NCBI GenBank assembly: GCA_036489025.1
Contig: DASXGN010000025.1
Location: 1 to 64,000 of the forward strand
DNA: 64,000 nucleotides
Origin: Dryocola sp036489025
Lineage (GTDB): Bacteria > Pseudomonadota > Gammaproteobacteria > Enterobacterales > Enterobacteriaceae
Reading direction: 5' to 3'
Both the position numbers and the translations under genes were made by a program. The notes under the pieces are model-generated. The model was not told the DNA's origin and ran no database searches. It saw only the letters and a list, made by a program, of their open reading frames with translations. Shown piece by piece: positions 1 to 6,337 of the stretch (its first letter is position 1; each line of letters starts with the position of its first letter).

Positions 1-140
1 TGGACTTTGCCCGTCACGTATCAAGCCACGTGATCTTCCTGCATCAGGGGCGTATCGAGGAAGAAGGCGCGCCGGACGAGCTGTTCGGCAATCCTAAGAG
101 CGCTCGTTTGCAGCAGTTTTTATCGGGGTCTTTGAAGTAA
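1..140 (+). CDS. hisP: Histidine/LAO ABC transporter ATP-binding subunit, C-terminal end only
   Basis: The window opens inside this gene; the readable frame starts at base 3 and ends with TAA at 138-140, giving 45 residues. The residues (DFARHVSSHVIF, then an FGNP and a QQFL..GSLK ending) match the very C-terminus of HisP, the ATPase that drives uptake of histidine and, with ArgT, of lysine/arginine/ornithine through HisQM in the inner membrane. The Walker and signature motifs lie upstream of the window. In K-12 hisP ends the hisJQMP operon, and the hairpin just downstream fits that. Identification rests on the C-terminal residues and on synteny with yfcH and folX. Confidence 0.9.
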   Translation, partial: DFARHVSSHVIFLHQGRIEEEGAPDELFGNPKSARLQQFLSGSLK

Positions 141-158
141 ATTTTTCTCCTGTATAAA

Positions 159-196
159 AATGACTCACTCAGGCAATTTGCTTCGGTGAGTTATTT
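159..196 (+). terminator. Probable hisP terminator hairpin
   Basis: A 10-base stem (159-168 with 187-196, one G-T pair) begins 18 bases after the hisP stop, preceded by an A run and followed by a weak T-rich tail. It is consistent with an intrinsic terminator closing the hisJQMP transcript. Confidence 0.55.
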
Positions 197-212
197 CAAT
201 CCTGCTTTTTTC

Positions 213-291
213 CGTTCACCCAGGCGCTAAATGATCCCTGCTAATGCTGCGGACGGTGAACGTGTCAGGGGGATTACGCCATCCCCCTGAC
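213..291. repeat. Two adjacent inverted repeats after hisP
   Basis: The first repeat pairs CGTTCACC (213-220) with GGTGAACG (255-262). It is followed immediately by a perfect 11-base stem, GTCAGGGGGAT (264-274) with ATCCCCCTGAC (281-291), around a 6-base loop. Neither has a T run, so they are not simple intrinsic terminators. They lie between the hisP terminator and the structured element at 302-455 and probably belong to the foreign islet. Function unknown. Confidence 0.6.
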
Positions 292-301
292 AACCCCGGC
301 G

Positions 302-455
302 CCCGGCAAATAAATCGCCGCTTTCAGCGGTAAACTCCGGTTTTATCCCAACATGCAGGGTCGTTCACGATTCGTTCCCGACGATCGCTCTCTCATGTTG
401 TTCCCGACAACATGACCCAGCCTGAAGGAACAAAACCGGAGCGATTTAAGCCGGG
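302..455. ncRNA. Compact multi-branched element, candidate non-coding RNA
   Basis: About 150 bases that fold almost completely. Helix 1 pairs 302-307 with 450-455 (6 bp). Helix 2 pairs 311-317 with 442-448 (7 bp). A small hairpin sits at 318-330 (CCGC/GCGG). Helix 3 pairs 335-344 with 432-441 (10 bp). Helix 4 pairs 358-362 with 414-418 (5 bp). Inside are two hairpins, one at 368-387 (with one bulged T) and one at 394-414 (7 bp). Both present the identical 9-mer GTTCCCGAC (374-382 and 400-408) at their tips. No reading frame, start codon or ribosome site explains this stretch. Strand is undecided because the pairing is symmetrical. It could be a small RNA, a protein-binding DNA/RNA element or a remnant of a mobile element; no reverse transcriptase or transposase gene lies nearby. 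Confidence 0.5.
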
Positions 456-648
456 TAAAGGGTATCGCTGCAAGAGCTGTGGTCTCGTTAATCTATAGCG
501 GTGCTGAAACAGGTTGTCCTTAAATGCAACAATTGCAAAAGCCAAAATATCTTTGGAAAACAACTCGCAATCCGATCATTACTTGTTTGGCTAGCGCATT
601 TTAGTTGCGATATAGTCACCCGCACTGCGGTAAAACCCGCAGTCGGGC
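456..648. other. Non-coding stretch between structured element and Ash-like frame
   Basis: About 190 bases with no credible gene on either strand. The only clear structure is a 6-base hairpin, CTGCGG (625-630) with CCGCAG (637-642), just before the Ash-like frame. No tRNA-like or attachment-site sequence was recognised. Confidence 0.4.
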
Positions 649-849
649 GTGAGAACCCGTTACTCTGAAGACGATGCTGCGTATAATCTGTTACGCGTTC
701 AAGTATCGATGCCTTTGTGCACCCGTAACAAAGCGGTTTTTTGGTTATTGTTATGTTCAATGGTGGCTCAGGCAGGGCTGACTTCGGTCAGGCCGGTTTC
801 CTTCAGAGCCGGTTCTCACCCCTGTCTGGGCTACCACCCAAGAGCGTGA
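649..849 (+). CDS. Ash-like phage/satellite leader ORF (66 codons), possibly a remnant
   Basis: A GTG-initiated frame of 66 codons whose second half (CSMVAQAGL, then PVSFRAG, then a GYHPR end) resembles the conserved core of Ash-family proteins, known from P4-like satellites and found before phage-type regulator genes. There is no ribosome-binding site before the GTG, and internal ATGs at 709 and 760 also lack one, so translation is doubtful. A perfect -10 box lies inside the frame (682-687). The 10-mer GCGTGAGAAC occurs at both its start (647-656) and its end (844-853). The conserved part may really be a structured mRNA leader for the downstream ner-like gene rather than a protein gene. The family call is from memory of its residues. 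Confidence 0.35.
   Translation: MRTRYSEDDAAYNLLRVQVSMPLCTRNKAVFWLLLCSMVAQAGLTSVRPVSFRAGSHPCLGYHPRA
660..687 (+). promoter_or_regulatory. Candidate promoter for the ner-like gene
   Basis: A perfect TATAAT at 682-687 has a weak -35 match (TTACTC, 660-665) with 16-base spacing. Transcription from here would give a leader of about 200 bases before the ner-like gene, covering the hairpins at 778-791 and 812-864. Confidence 0.4.
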
Positions 850-864
850 GAACTCCGGTGGTAG
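778..864 (+). promoter_or_regulatory. Structured leader before the ner-like gene, possible pseudoknot
   Basis: A CTGAC-TTCG-GTCAG tetraloop hairpin (778-791) is followed by two crossing pairings: GTTCTCAC (812-819) with GTGAGAAC (846-853), and CTACCACC (831-838) with GGTGGTAG (857-864). The second arm ends about 17 bases before the GGAG ribosome site (881-884). Crossing helices mean either a pseudoknot or two alternative folds, a layout that suits translational or attenuation control. Confidence 0.45.
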
Positions 865-892
865 TCGTTAACTATCTGAAGGAGACCATTAA

Positions 893-1180
893 ATGACGCT
901 ACCACACGATCCAACGTTTCTGCCTTTTAAAAAAGACTGGCACAAGGCCGACATCATTGCGGCATTGAGAAAGAAAGGCACATCTCTGGCTGCGGTTTCG
1001 CGCGAAGCGGGTTTGAGTTCGTCAACCTTAGCAAATGCGCTTTCGCGGCCTTGGGCAAAAGGCGAAATGCTTATTAGCAAGGCGATTGGCGTACCCGCAT
1101 CGACTATCTGGCCGAGCCGGTATTTTGATTCAATTACTCAACAGCCTGTCGCAAGGCCGATGCGTTCTGAAGGACGATAG
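893..1180 (+). CDS. Ner/SfsB-type helix-turn-helix regulator
   Basis: A 95-residue DNA-binding protein of the Ner family (phage Mu Ner, enterobacterial SfsB/Nlp). The helix-turn-helix is visible at about residues 28-70: an alanine-rich helix, the turn REAGLSS, the recognition helix STLANALSRP, then the family hallmark WAKGE followed by IG(V) and IWPSRY. The start is the ATG with GGAG 8 bases upstream (881-884). In Mu, Ner represses early and repressor promoters; here the target is unknown. It lies 119 bases upstream of the HNH gene on the same strand, separated by a perfect hairpin (1204-1233), so it may repress itself and/or that gene. A long structured leader precedes it. The assignment to the family is secure; its role in this islet is inferred. 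Confidence 0.8.
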   Translation: MTLPHDPTFLPFKKDWHKADIIAALRKKGTSLAAVSREAGLSSSTLANALSRPWAKGEMLISKAIGVPASTIWPSRYFDSITQQPVARPMRSEGR

Positions 1181-1203
1181 TAATACTCATTCTTTATAAT
1201 GTG

Positions 1204-1233
1204 ATCTCACTCTGGTAGTTTTCAGAGTGAGAT
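1204..1233. repeat. Perfect 11-base inverted repeat between ner-like and HNH genes
   Basis: ATCTCACTCTG (1204-1214) pairs with CAGAGTGAGAT (1223-1233) around an 8-base loop. It is followed by TTAAAACTTT, not a true T run, so it may be a terminator for the ner-like gene or an operator in front of the HNH gene (GTG at 1300). Confidence 0.6.
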
Positions 1234-1299
1234 TAAAACTTTATGAATGTATAATTATGCGTAAATATAAAGAAAAATAATTTTGAGAGGACTTCTACT

Positions 1300-2835
1300 G
1301 TGAAATCAAGAGATAATTTTTTGACTAAGGTCAAAGAGAGGTTAAAAGATAGTTCTGGTAGTAAATGCTCTAATCCAGGCTGTAGAATCATTACTGTAGG
1401 GGCCGGTGAAAATGACAAGATATTAAATATCGGCGTCGCTGCCCATATATGTGCGGCTGCTCCTGGGGGGCCGAGATATGATGATGAAATGTCAAAAGAA
1501 GAACGAGGATCATTTAAGAATGGTATTTGGCTTTGCCAGAATTGCGCGACGGAAATTGATCGTGATGTGGAAAAATATCCTGTTCACCTTTTAAATACCT
1601 GGAAGGAAAATGCGGGAAGGGAAGCAGGTTTAAACGTAGGAAAAAAAGCATTAAATGCACAGGACTCTGTTGATATGCTAGCAGCAGCTCTTTCAGGTTA
1701 CCCAAAAAAGTTTATAGCTAAATCTATCCAAAACACGCACATGGCAACGTCCCAGGCATTAGAAATACTTGATCCTCGATTTGAAGTCCGCTCTCGTTAT
1801 AATGGTATAAATACTGTGTTTAGTCTTAATGCAAAAGAGCAAATAAAACTTAATGTATCGTTAAAAAATGCTAAAAAATATAGAGATGATCACTTTGAGT
1901 TTATTAACAAAGGTGAACCACTATCTCTTGATGTAAAAGATATTACCGTTTCAGGTTCAAATTTAATAAAGGAAATTTTAAACGGTCAAGACGGTAAGGT
2001 TACACTATGTGTACCGACTATTAACGCAATGTTAAAAATATCATTGATTGATCCCAAAAACAATTTAATTGAAAACGTTGATAATATAGTGGGGAATATC
2101 AGTTGTGGGAAGAAATATTTAACCTTTAAAGGTGAGTGTTATGATAACTCTCTGGGATTTAAAATGCTTTTCCCTAAAAAAGGTGATGGTTGTAAATTTT
2201 CAACGCACTTAAAAGTAAGTGAATGGGCCAATTTGGATGTTAGAGAATTACCTTACTTCTCTAAGGTGTGCTCATTTTATGAAAAAATAACATCTGGCTG
2301 GATTATTGATTTTAAAGTTGAAATAAAAGGCGAATTGGTATTTTCTGGGGAGTATTGTGGCGGCTCTTATCCTGAACAAGTTAAAAATATTACCACTTTA
2401 ATGAAATACACTCAGTGTGCAAGGGAGATTGCAAAATTTCTTGTTAAGGAAATAGTTTTTGTTCCAAACATTACCTTTACAGCAGATGAACATCGGGCAA
2501 TGCGTCGTGCCGCTGGTTTATTATTGAAAAATAACGAATATGATGTTTCCCATCTTGAGGGTAATACTAAATTTGCGCTTATTGTATGTGATGAAAATAG
2601 ATTGCTCCTTGTAAAGGCAAAGGGTATCACTACTCATTTTTCAATGGAGGCGCAAGAAGGAGAGAAAATATCAATTTTCGGCAAAGCAATAACGTTACCA
2701 AAAGAAAGGCATGAAATGATTAACGTAGAGATGCTAACGGATAAGGATGTGGAAACAGTAGAGAACGGACAGGAAATAAACATTGAAATTGCACCTTCTG
2801 ACGGTTTTAAATATATCGAAAAATATGTCCATTGA
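1300..2835 (+). CDS. HNH-family nuclease-like protein with unrecognised C-terminal region
   Basis: A 511-residue protein starting at GTG, with GAGAGG (1285-1290) 9 bases upstream. Residues 20-100 form an HNH/zinc-finger nuclease module: Cys23 and Cys28, AAH (His49), the GGPRYDD stretch, Asn74 before GIWLC (Cys79), Cys82 and EID (Asp87). The residue after Cys82 is Ala, where many HNH proteins have a second His. The same module type caps bacterial defence effectors such as the CBASS effector Cap5. The remaining ~400 residues are rich in alternating hydrophobic (beta-like) stretches; I recognise no SAVED, methylase or ATPase motif. The gene is strongly A+T-rich: bases 1801-1860 hold only 16 G/C of 60, unlike the flanking core genes. 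It stands alone, bounded by hairpins at 1204-1233 and 2846-2878. A DNA-cutting role in phage defence or element competition is inferred; the C-terminal part could be the sensor. Confidence 0.75.
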   Translation: MKSRDNFLTKVKERLKDSSGSKCSNPGCRIITVGAGENDKILNIGVAAHICAAAPGGPRYDDEMSKEERGSFKNGIWLCQNCATEIDRDVEKYPVHLLNTWKENAGREAGLNVGKKALNAQDSVDMLAAALSGYPKKFIAKSIQNTHMATSQALEILDPRFEVRSRYNGINTVFSLNAKEQIKLNVSLKNAKKYRDDHFEFINKGEPLSLDVKDITVSGSNLIKEILNGQDGKVTLCVPTINAMLKISLIDPKNNLIENVDNIVGNISCGKKYLTFKGECYDNSLGFKMLFPKKGDGCKFSTHLKVSEWANLDVRELPYFSKVCSFYEKITSGWIIDFKVEIKGELVFSGEYCGGSYPEQVKNITTLMKYTQCAREIAKFLVKEIVFVPNITFTADEHRAMRRAAGLLLKNNEYDVSHLEGNTKFALIVCDENRLLLVKAKGITTHFSMEAQEGEKISIFGKAITLPKERHEMINVEMLTDKDVETVENGQEINIEIAPSDGFKYIEKYVH

Positions 2836-2845
2836 GTATATTAGT

Positions 2846-2878
2846 AAATACGCACTTTAATATACAGTGCGTATTTTT
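2846..2878. terminator. Bidirectional terminator between HNH gene and yfcH
   Basis: An 11-base perfect stem (AAATACGCACT 2846-2856 with AGTGCGTATTT 2866-2876), followed by T residues on the plus strand and preceded by A residues, lies between the convergent ends of the HNH gene and yfcH. Confidence 0.8.
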
Positions 2879-2886
2879 AAGAAATT

Positions 2887-3780
2887 TTAACGCACCACGT
2901 CCGCCAAAGCCTCTTCCAGGTCAAAGTACCGGAAGCCAAAGCCTGAGTCTTCCAGCCGCTTAGGCAGCGCTCGCTGCCCGCCCAGCACCAGAACCGAGGA
3001 TTCGCCCATCATCAACCTAACGGCCGCGGCAGGCGCACGCATGAAGGCCGGGCGGTTGAGCGCCTGACCCAGCGCGTGGGCAAACTGTTCGTTACGTACG
3101 GGGTAGGGCGAAACCATATTGAACGGACCGCGCAGATTGTTGTTCAGCAGCCAGAGAATGCCGTTGATCATATCGTCGATGTGGATCCAGGCCAGATACT
3201 GCCTGCCACTGCCCATCGGGCCGCCAAGACCCAGGCGGAAAATCGGCAGCAGCTTCGCCAGTATGCCGCCCTTCGGCGCGAGAACGACGCCGGTGCGCAG
3301 CAGGCAAACTCGGGTGTTTTCGCTTTGCGCACCGCAGGCGATTTGCTCCCAGCGGGCGCATAGCTTGTGGGTGAATTCGTTGTGCGGCGGCTCGTCTTCG
3401 GTCACCACGACCTCACCGAGATCGCCGTAGTACCCTGCGGCGGAACCGGAGATAAGTACGGCAGGCGGCGTCTGGCTGGCTTTAAACATCTCCACCAGAC
3501 GGTCGGTTACCTGCCAGCGGCTCTGGCACAGGCGCTGTTTCTGCGCCTCCGTCCAGCGTTTATCCGCAATCGGCTCACCCGCGAGGTTAATCACCGCGTC
3601 AAAGCCGTCGAGATTAGCGTGGTCGTTAAGCCCTTTCCACAGCGTGACTCGCGGATCGAGCTTTGCGCGGGCCTGGTCGGAATTGCGGGTGACCACGGTG
3701 ACGCCGTGGCCGGTTTCCAGCAGGCGCGGTACCAGATGGCTGCCAATAAGCCCGGTACCGCCGGTCATCAGTATCTGCAT
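2887..3780 (-). CDS. yfcH: SDR-family (TIGR01777-type) NAD(P)-binding epimerase-like protein YfcH
   Basis: A 297-residue cytoplasmic protein of the extended short-chain dehydrogenase/reductase group. The N-terminal Rossmann motif TGGTGLIG is at residues 6-13, with VINLAGEPI further in and a YYGD segment in the position of the usual active-site Tyr region; the C-terminal part carries the family FGFRY..L motif. The substrate is not known; E. coli YfcH is likewise uncharacterised. An ATG two codons upstream (3786) exists, but GGAG (3787-3790, read on the minus strand) abuts it directly, whereas it lies a proper 6 bases before the ATG at 3780. It follows folX by 21 bases on the same strand and is probably co-transcribed. 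Confidence 0.9.
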   Translation of the reverse strand: MQILMTGGTGLIGSHLVPRLLETGHGVTVVTRNSDQARAKLDPRVTLWKGLNDHANLDGFDAVINLAGEPIADKRWTEAQKQRLCQSRWQVTDRLVEMFKASQTPPAVLISGSAAGYYGDLGEVVVTEDEPPHNEFTHKLCARWEQIACGAQSENTRVCLLRTGVVLAPKGGILAKLLPIFRLGLGGPMGSGRQYLAWIHIDDMINGILWLLNNNLRGPFNMVSPYPVRNEQFAHALGQALNRPAFMRAPAAAVRLMMGESSVLVLGGQRALPKRLEDSGFGFRYFDLEEALADVVR

Positions 3781-3801
3781 GCGCATCTCCAGTCGGGGCG
3801 C

Positions 3802-4170
3802 CTACCTTCGCCAGCCCATGGTCATTGACACCGAGTCGGCATAACGCAGCGCGTGAAGTTTATCGATCTCCACTTCAGCATAAGTCACCCACGGGTGATC
3901 GCATGCGATATCGAGCACATCCTGAGTTAATTTTTCCAGAAGGGAGAAGCGGTTGCCTTCCACCCACTGGATGATGCGCTTGGTGAGGGTGCGGTAGTTC
4001 AGAGCGTCGTTGATGTCTTCGCTGGCGCGGGCTTTATCCGCCGGGTAGTGAATGATGACGTTGACGACGATGTCCTGCCGGTTGGCAATTTCTTCTTCTT
4101 TGATGCCGATAAAAGTGCGCAGGCGTAGGTTTTTAATACGAATTATCGCGTCTGGCTGAGGGGATGACAT
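3802..4170 (-). CDS. folX: Dihydroneopterin triphosphate 2'-epimerase
   Basis: A 122-residue protein closely matching E. coli FolX, with the signature IKNLRLRTFIGI at residues 10-21, KEEE, and VEIDKLHALRYADS near the C-terminus. FolX converts 7,8-dihydroneopterin triphosphate to dihydromonapterin triphosphate, a branch off the folate path used for monapterin cofactor; it is a homologue of the FolB aldolase. The frame stays open 11 codons further upstream, but homology and a GGAGG stretch (about 4179-4184 on the minus strand) favour the ATG at 4170. It is the first gene of a likely folX-yfcH pair; yfcG begins transcription separately upstream. Confidence 0.93.
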   Translation of the reverse strand: MSSPQPDAIIRIKNLRLRTFIGIKEEEIANRQDIVVNVIIHYPADKARASEDINDALNYRTLTKRIIQWVEGNRFSLLEKLTQDVLDIACDHPWVTYAEVEIDKLHALRYADSVSMTMGWRR

Positions 4171-4240
4171 TGCAGGTTTCCTCCGTGGATAGCTTCCCGC
4201 CACAGATTACACCATAGCGGGAAGATTTAGACACCTGGCC

Positions 4241-4870
4241 TTAGAGGTTTTCCGCTTGCTTATAGGCTCGTTCGGTTGCCGGGCGAGAACGAATACGTTC
4301 AAACCAGTTTCTGACCGCCGGATAGATGGCAAGGTCGATTCGCTGCCGCTCGTGGGAGACGACCCAGGGGTAGGTCGCTACGTCAGCAATGCTATAGTCC
4401 TGGCCGCCCAGCCACGGTGTTTTCTCCAGCTGCTTGTTCAGCACGCCGTACAAACGCTGCGTTTCCACCTGGTAGCGCTCGATCGCATAAGGCACCGTCT
4501 GCGGAGCGTAATGGTTGAAGTGATGATTTTGCCCAAGCATCGGCCCGAAGCCGCCTACCTGCCAGAAAAGCCATTGCAAAGTGTGGGCACGCTCGCGGGG
4601 GCGCTGGCTAAGCAGTGAACCGGTTTTCTCGGCCAGATAGAGCAGGATCGCGCCCGATTCGAAAATACTTAACGGGCCGCCGCCGTCTGCGGGCTGATTG
4701 TCGACGATCGCCGGGATTTTATTGTTCGGCGAGATGGCGAGAAACTCAGGGCGGAACTGGTCGCCTTTGCCAATATCAACCCGGTGCAGGCTGTATTCAA
4801 GATCGGCTTCTTCCAGAAAGAGCGTGATTTTGTGGCCGTTCGGCGTGGGCGCGTAGTAGAGATCGATCAT
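4241..4870 (-). CDS. yfcG: Glutathione S-transferase-like disulfide-bond oxidoreductase
   Basis: A 209-residue protein with an N-terminal thioredoxin-fold GST domain (about 1-80: IDLYYAPTPNGHKITLFLEEA, NNKIPAIVD, FESGAILLYLAEKTG) and an all-alpha C-terminal domain (about 90-205: LQWLFWQVGGFGPMLGQNHHF, YSIADVATYPWV). E. coli YfcG (Nu-class GST) binds two glutathiones and reduces small disulfides; Thr/Asn of the APTPNG loop take the place of a catalytic Cys. The frame can be read from a TTG two codons earlier, but AAGGGA lies 8 bases before the ATG at 4870. The C-terminal tail is a few residues shorter than the E. coli protein. Divergent from yfcF across 153 bases. Confidence 0.92.
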   Translation of the reverse strand: MIDLYYAPTPNGHKITLFLEEADLEYSLHRVDIGKGDQFRPEFLAISPNNKIPAIVDNQPADGGGPLSIFESGAILLYLAEKTGSLLSQRPRERAHTLQWLFWQVGGFGPMLGQNHHFNHYAPQTVPYAIERYQVETQRLYGVLNKQLEKTPWLGGQDYSIADVATYPWVVSHERQRIDLAIYPAVRNWFERIRSRPATERAYKQAENL

Positions 4871-5023
4871 GGTCAATGTCCCTTACTGAGAGTTTTAAAC
4901 AAACTTTTGCAGTATAGACACTGCTCGTCAGGGCGGGCGTCACAGTTGCGCTTTGCTCAAGTGACAGCTGCCGAATTTCGCTATATGTTCAAAGGACGCA
5001 TGCTTTGAATGACGAGGATAATC

Positions 5024-5668
5024 ATGAGCCAGCCCGCAATTACCCTTTGGTCCGACGCTAATTACTTCAGCCCTTACGTGCTGTCTGTTTATGTGGCTCT
5101 GAAAGAGAAAGGGCTTAACTTCACCCTGCAAACCGTTGACCTCGCCAGCGGCCAGAATCGCCAGCCCGGCTGGAAAGGCTATGATTTAACGCGCCGCGTG
5201 CCCGTGCTCGGCGTGGATGATTTTGTGCTCAGCGAATCGTCGGCCATCGATGAGTACCTCGAAGACCGTTTTGCCCCGCCGACCTGGGAGCGTATTTATC
5301 CGCTGGATATTGAGAAACGCGCGCGGGCCCGTCAGATACAGGCCTGGCTGCGCAGCGATCTGCTGCCGATTCGCGAGGAGCGTTCTACGGACGTCGTTTT
5401 TGCCCAGGTGAAAAAGCCTGCGCTTAGCGAGGCTGGCCTGGCGTCGGCGCAGAAGCTGTTTGCCACGGTTGAAGCCGTGCTGCCGGTCGGCCAGCAAAAT
5501 TTGTTTGGGGAATGGAGTATTGCCGATACGGATCTGGCGCTGATGTTAAACCGGCTCGTATTGAACGGTGACGATGTCCCTGAGCGCCTGCAGGAGTATG
5601 CGGCCTTCCAGTGGCAAAGGGCTTCCGTGCAGCGTTTTATTGCGCTATCTGCTAAACGTCCGGGCTGA
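5024..5668 (+). CDS. yfcF: Glutathione S-transferase homologue YfcF
   Basis: A 214-residue GST-superfamily protein nearly colinear with E. coli YfcF. The N-terminal thioredoxin-like half (LWSDANYFSPYVLSVYVAL, RRVPVLGVDDF, LSESSAIDEYLEDRF) is followed by a helical half with FGEWSIADTDLALMLNRLV. YfcF has glutathione-dependent peroxidase/transferase activity and contributes to peroxide tolerance in E. coli. GAGGA at 5013-5017 sets the ATG at 5024; an ATG at 5009 has no suitable ribosome site. It heads a probable yfcF-yfcE-yfcD group on the plus strand (spacers of about 58 bases). Confidence 0.92.
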   Translation: MSQPAITLWSDANYFSPYVLSVYVALKEKGLNFTLQTVDLASGQNRQPGWKGYDLTRRVPVLGVDDFVLSESSAIDEYLEDRFAPPTWERIYPLDIEKRARARQIQAWLRSDLLPIREERSTDVVFAQVKKPALSEAGLASAQKLFATVEAVLPVGQQNLFGEWSIADTDLALMLNRLVLNGDDVPERLQEYAAFQWQRASVQRFIALSAKRPG

Positions 5669-5726
5669 TTCTCTCACCTTTGTTCGCTATCATTGGGCCA
5701 CTTATCGTTAAAAGAGATGTGGATTT

Positions 5727-6278
5727 ATGAAGCTCATGTTTGCCTCGGATATTCATGGTTCCCTGCCGGCGACGGAGAAGGTGCTGGCTATCTTTGCCCG
5801 CAGCGGCGCGCAGTGGCTTGTGCTGCTGGGCGATCTGCTTAATCACGGGCCGCGCAACGCCCTGCCGGAGGGCTATAACCCAGCGGCAGTGGCGGAAAAG
5901 CTCAACGCCGTGGCGGATAAAATTATTGCCGTGCGCGGCAACTGCGACAGCGAAGTTGACCAGATGCTGCTGCATTTCCCCATCACCGCGCCGTATGCGC
6001 ATATTCTGCTGCCAGACTCGCGTTTGTTTGTCACCCACGGTCATCTTTACAATCCGGAAAAAACACCGCCTTTAGCGCCACACGATGTGCTGATTTTCGG
6101 TCATACTCATCTACCCGTTGCGCAGAAGCACGAAGGGCACTATTTCTTCAATCCGGGCTCTGCGAGCATCCCTAAAGGTGGCTTTGAAGCCAGCTACGGC
6201 ATGCTGAATGATGGTGTTCTGACCGTTCACGCCCTGGAAAGTGAAGGGGTTATTGCACAGGTGGACATTACCCCGTAA
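5727..6278 (+). CDS. yfcE: Metal-dependent phosphodiesterase YfcE
   Basis: A 183-residue calcineurin-like metallophosphoesterase. All family metal-binding motifs are visible: D8-x-H10, GD36, GN72CD74, H104GH106 and GH126TH128. E. coli YfcE is a Mn2+-dependent phosphodiesterase active on bis-pNPP; the cellular substrate is unknown. Length equals the E. coli protein (184 aa). It sits 58 bases after yfcF and 59 before yfcD on the same strand, suggesting co-transcription, though no functional link between the three genes is established. Confidence 0.95.
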   Translation: MKLMFASDIHGSLPATEKVLAIFARSGAQWLVLLGDLLNHGPRNALPEGYNPAAVAEKLNAVADKIIAVRGNCDSEVDQMLLHFPITAPYAHILLPDSRLFVTHGHLYNPEKTPPLAPHDVLIFGHTHLPVAQKHEGHYFFNPGSASIPKGGFEASYGMLNDGVLTVHALESEGVIAQVDITP

Positions 6279-6337
6279 CTTACCGTTTGTTGAACCGATA
6301 ACGCGCCGTAAGAGCGCCCCTAAGAGAAGGTTTCCCG

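Noticed and set aside
302..455. Retron msr-msd interpretation of the folded element
   Set aside because: Stem layout is superficially similar, but there is no reverse transcriptase gene within the window nearby and no branching-G context I could identify.
488..760. Minus-strand 90-codon frame in the islet leader
   Set aside because: Overlaps the structured leader and -10 box, lacks a ribosome site and resembles no family.
649..849. Firm call of a functional Ash protein
   Set aside because: Only the second half resembles the family and there is no ribosome site; kept as a low-confidence feature.
1300..2835. CBASS Cap5 effector
   Set aside because: The HNH head is similar, but no SAVED domain is evident, and there is no CD-NTase or Cap2/Cap3 gene next to it.
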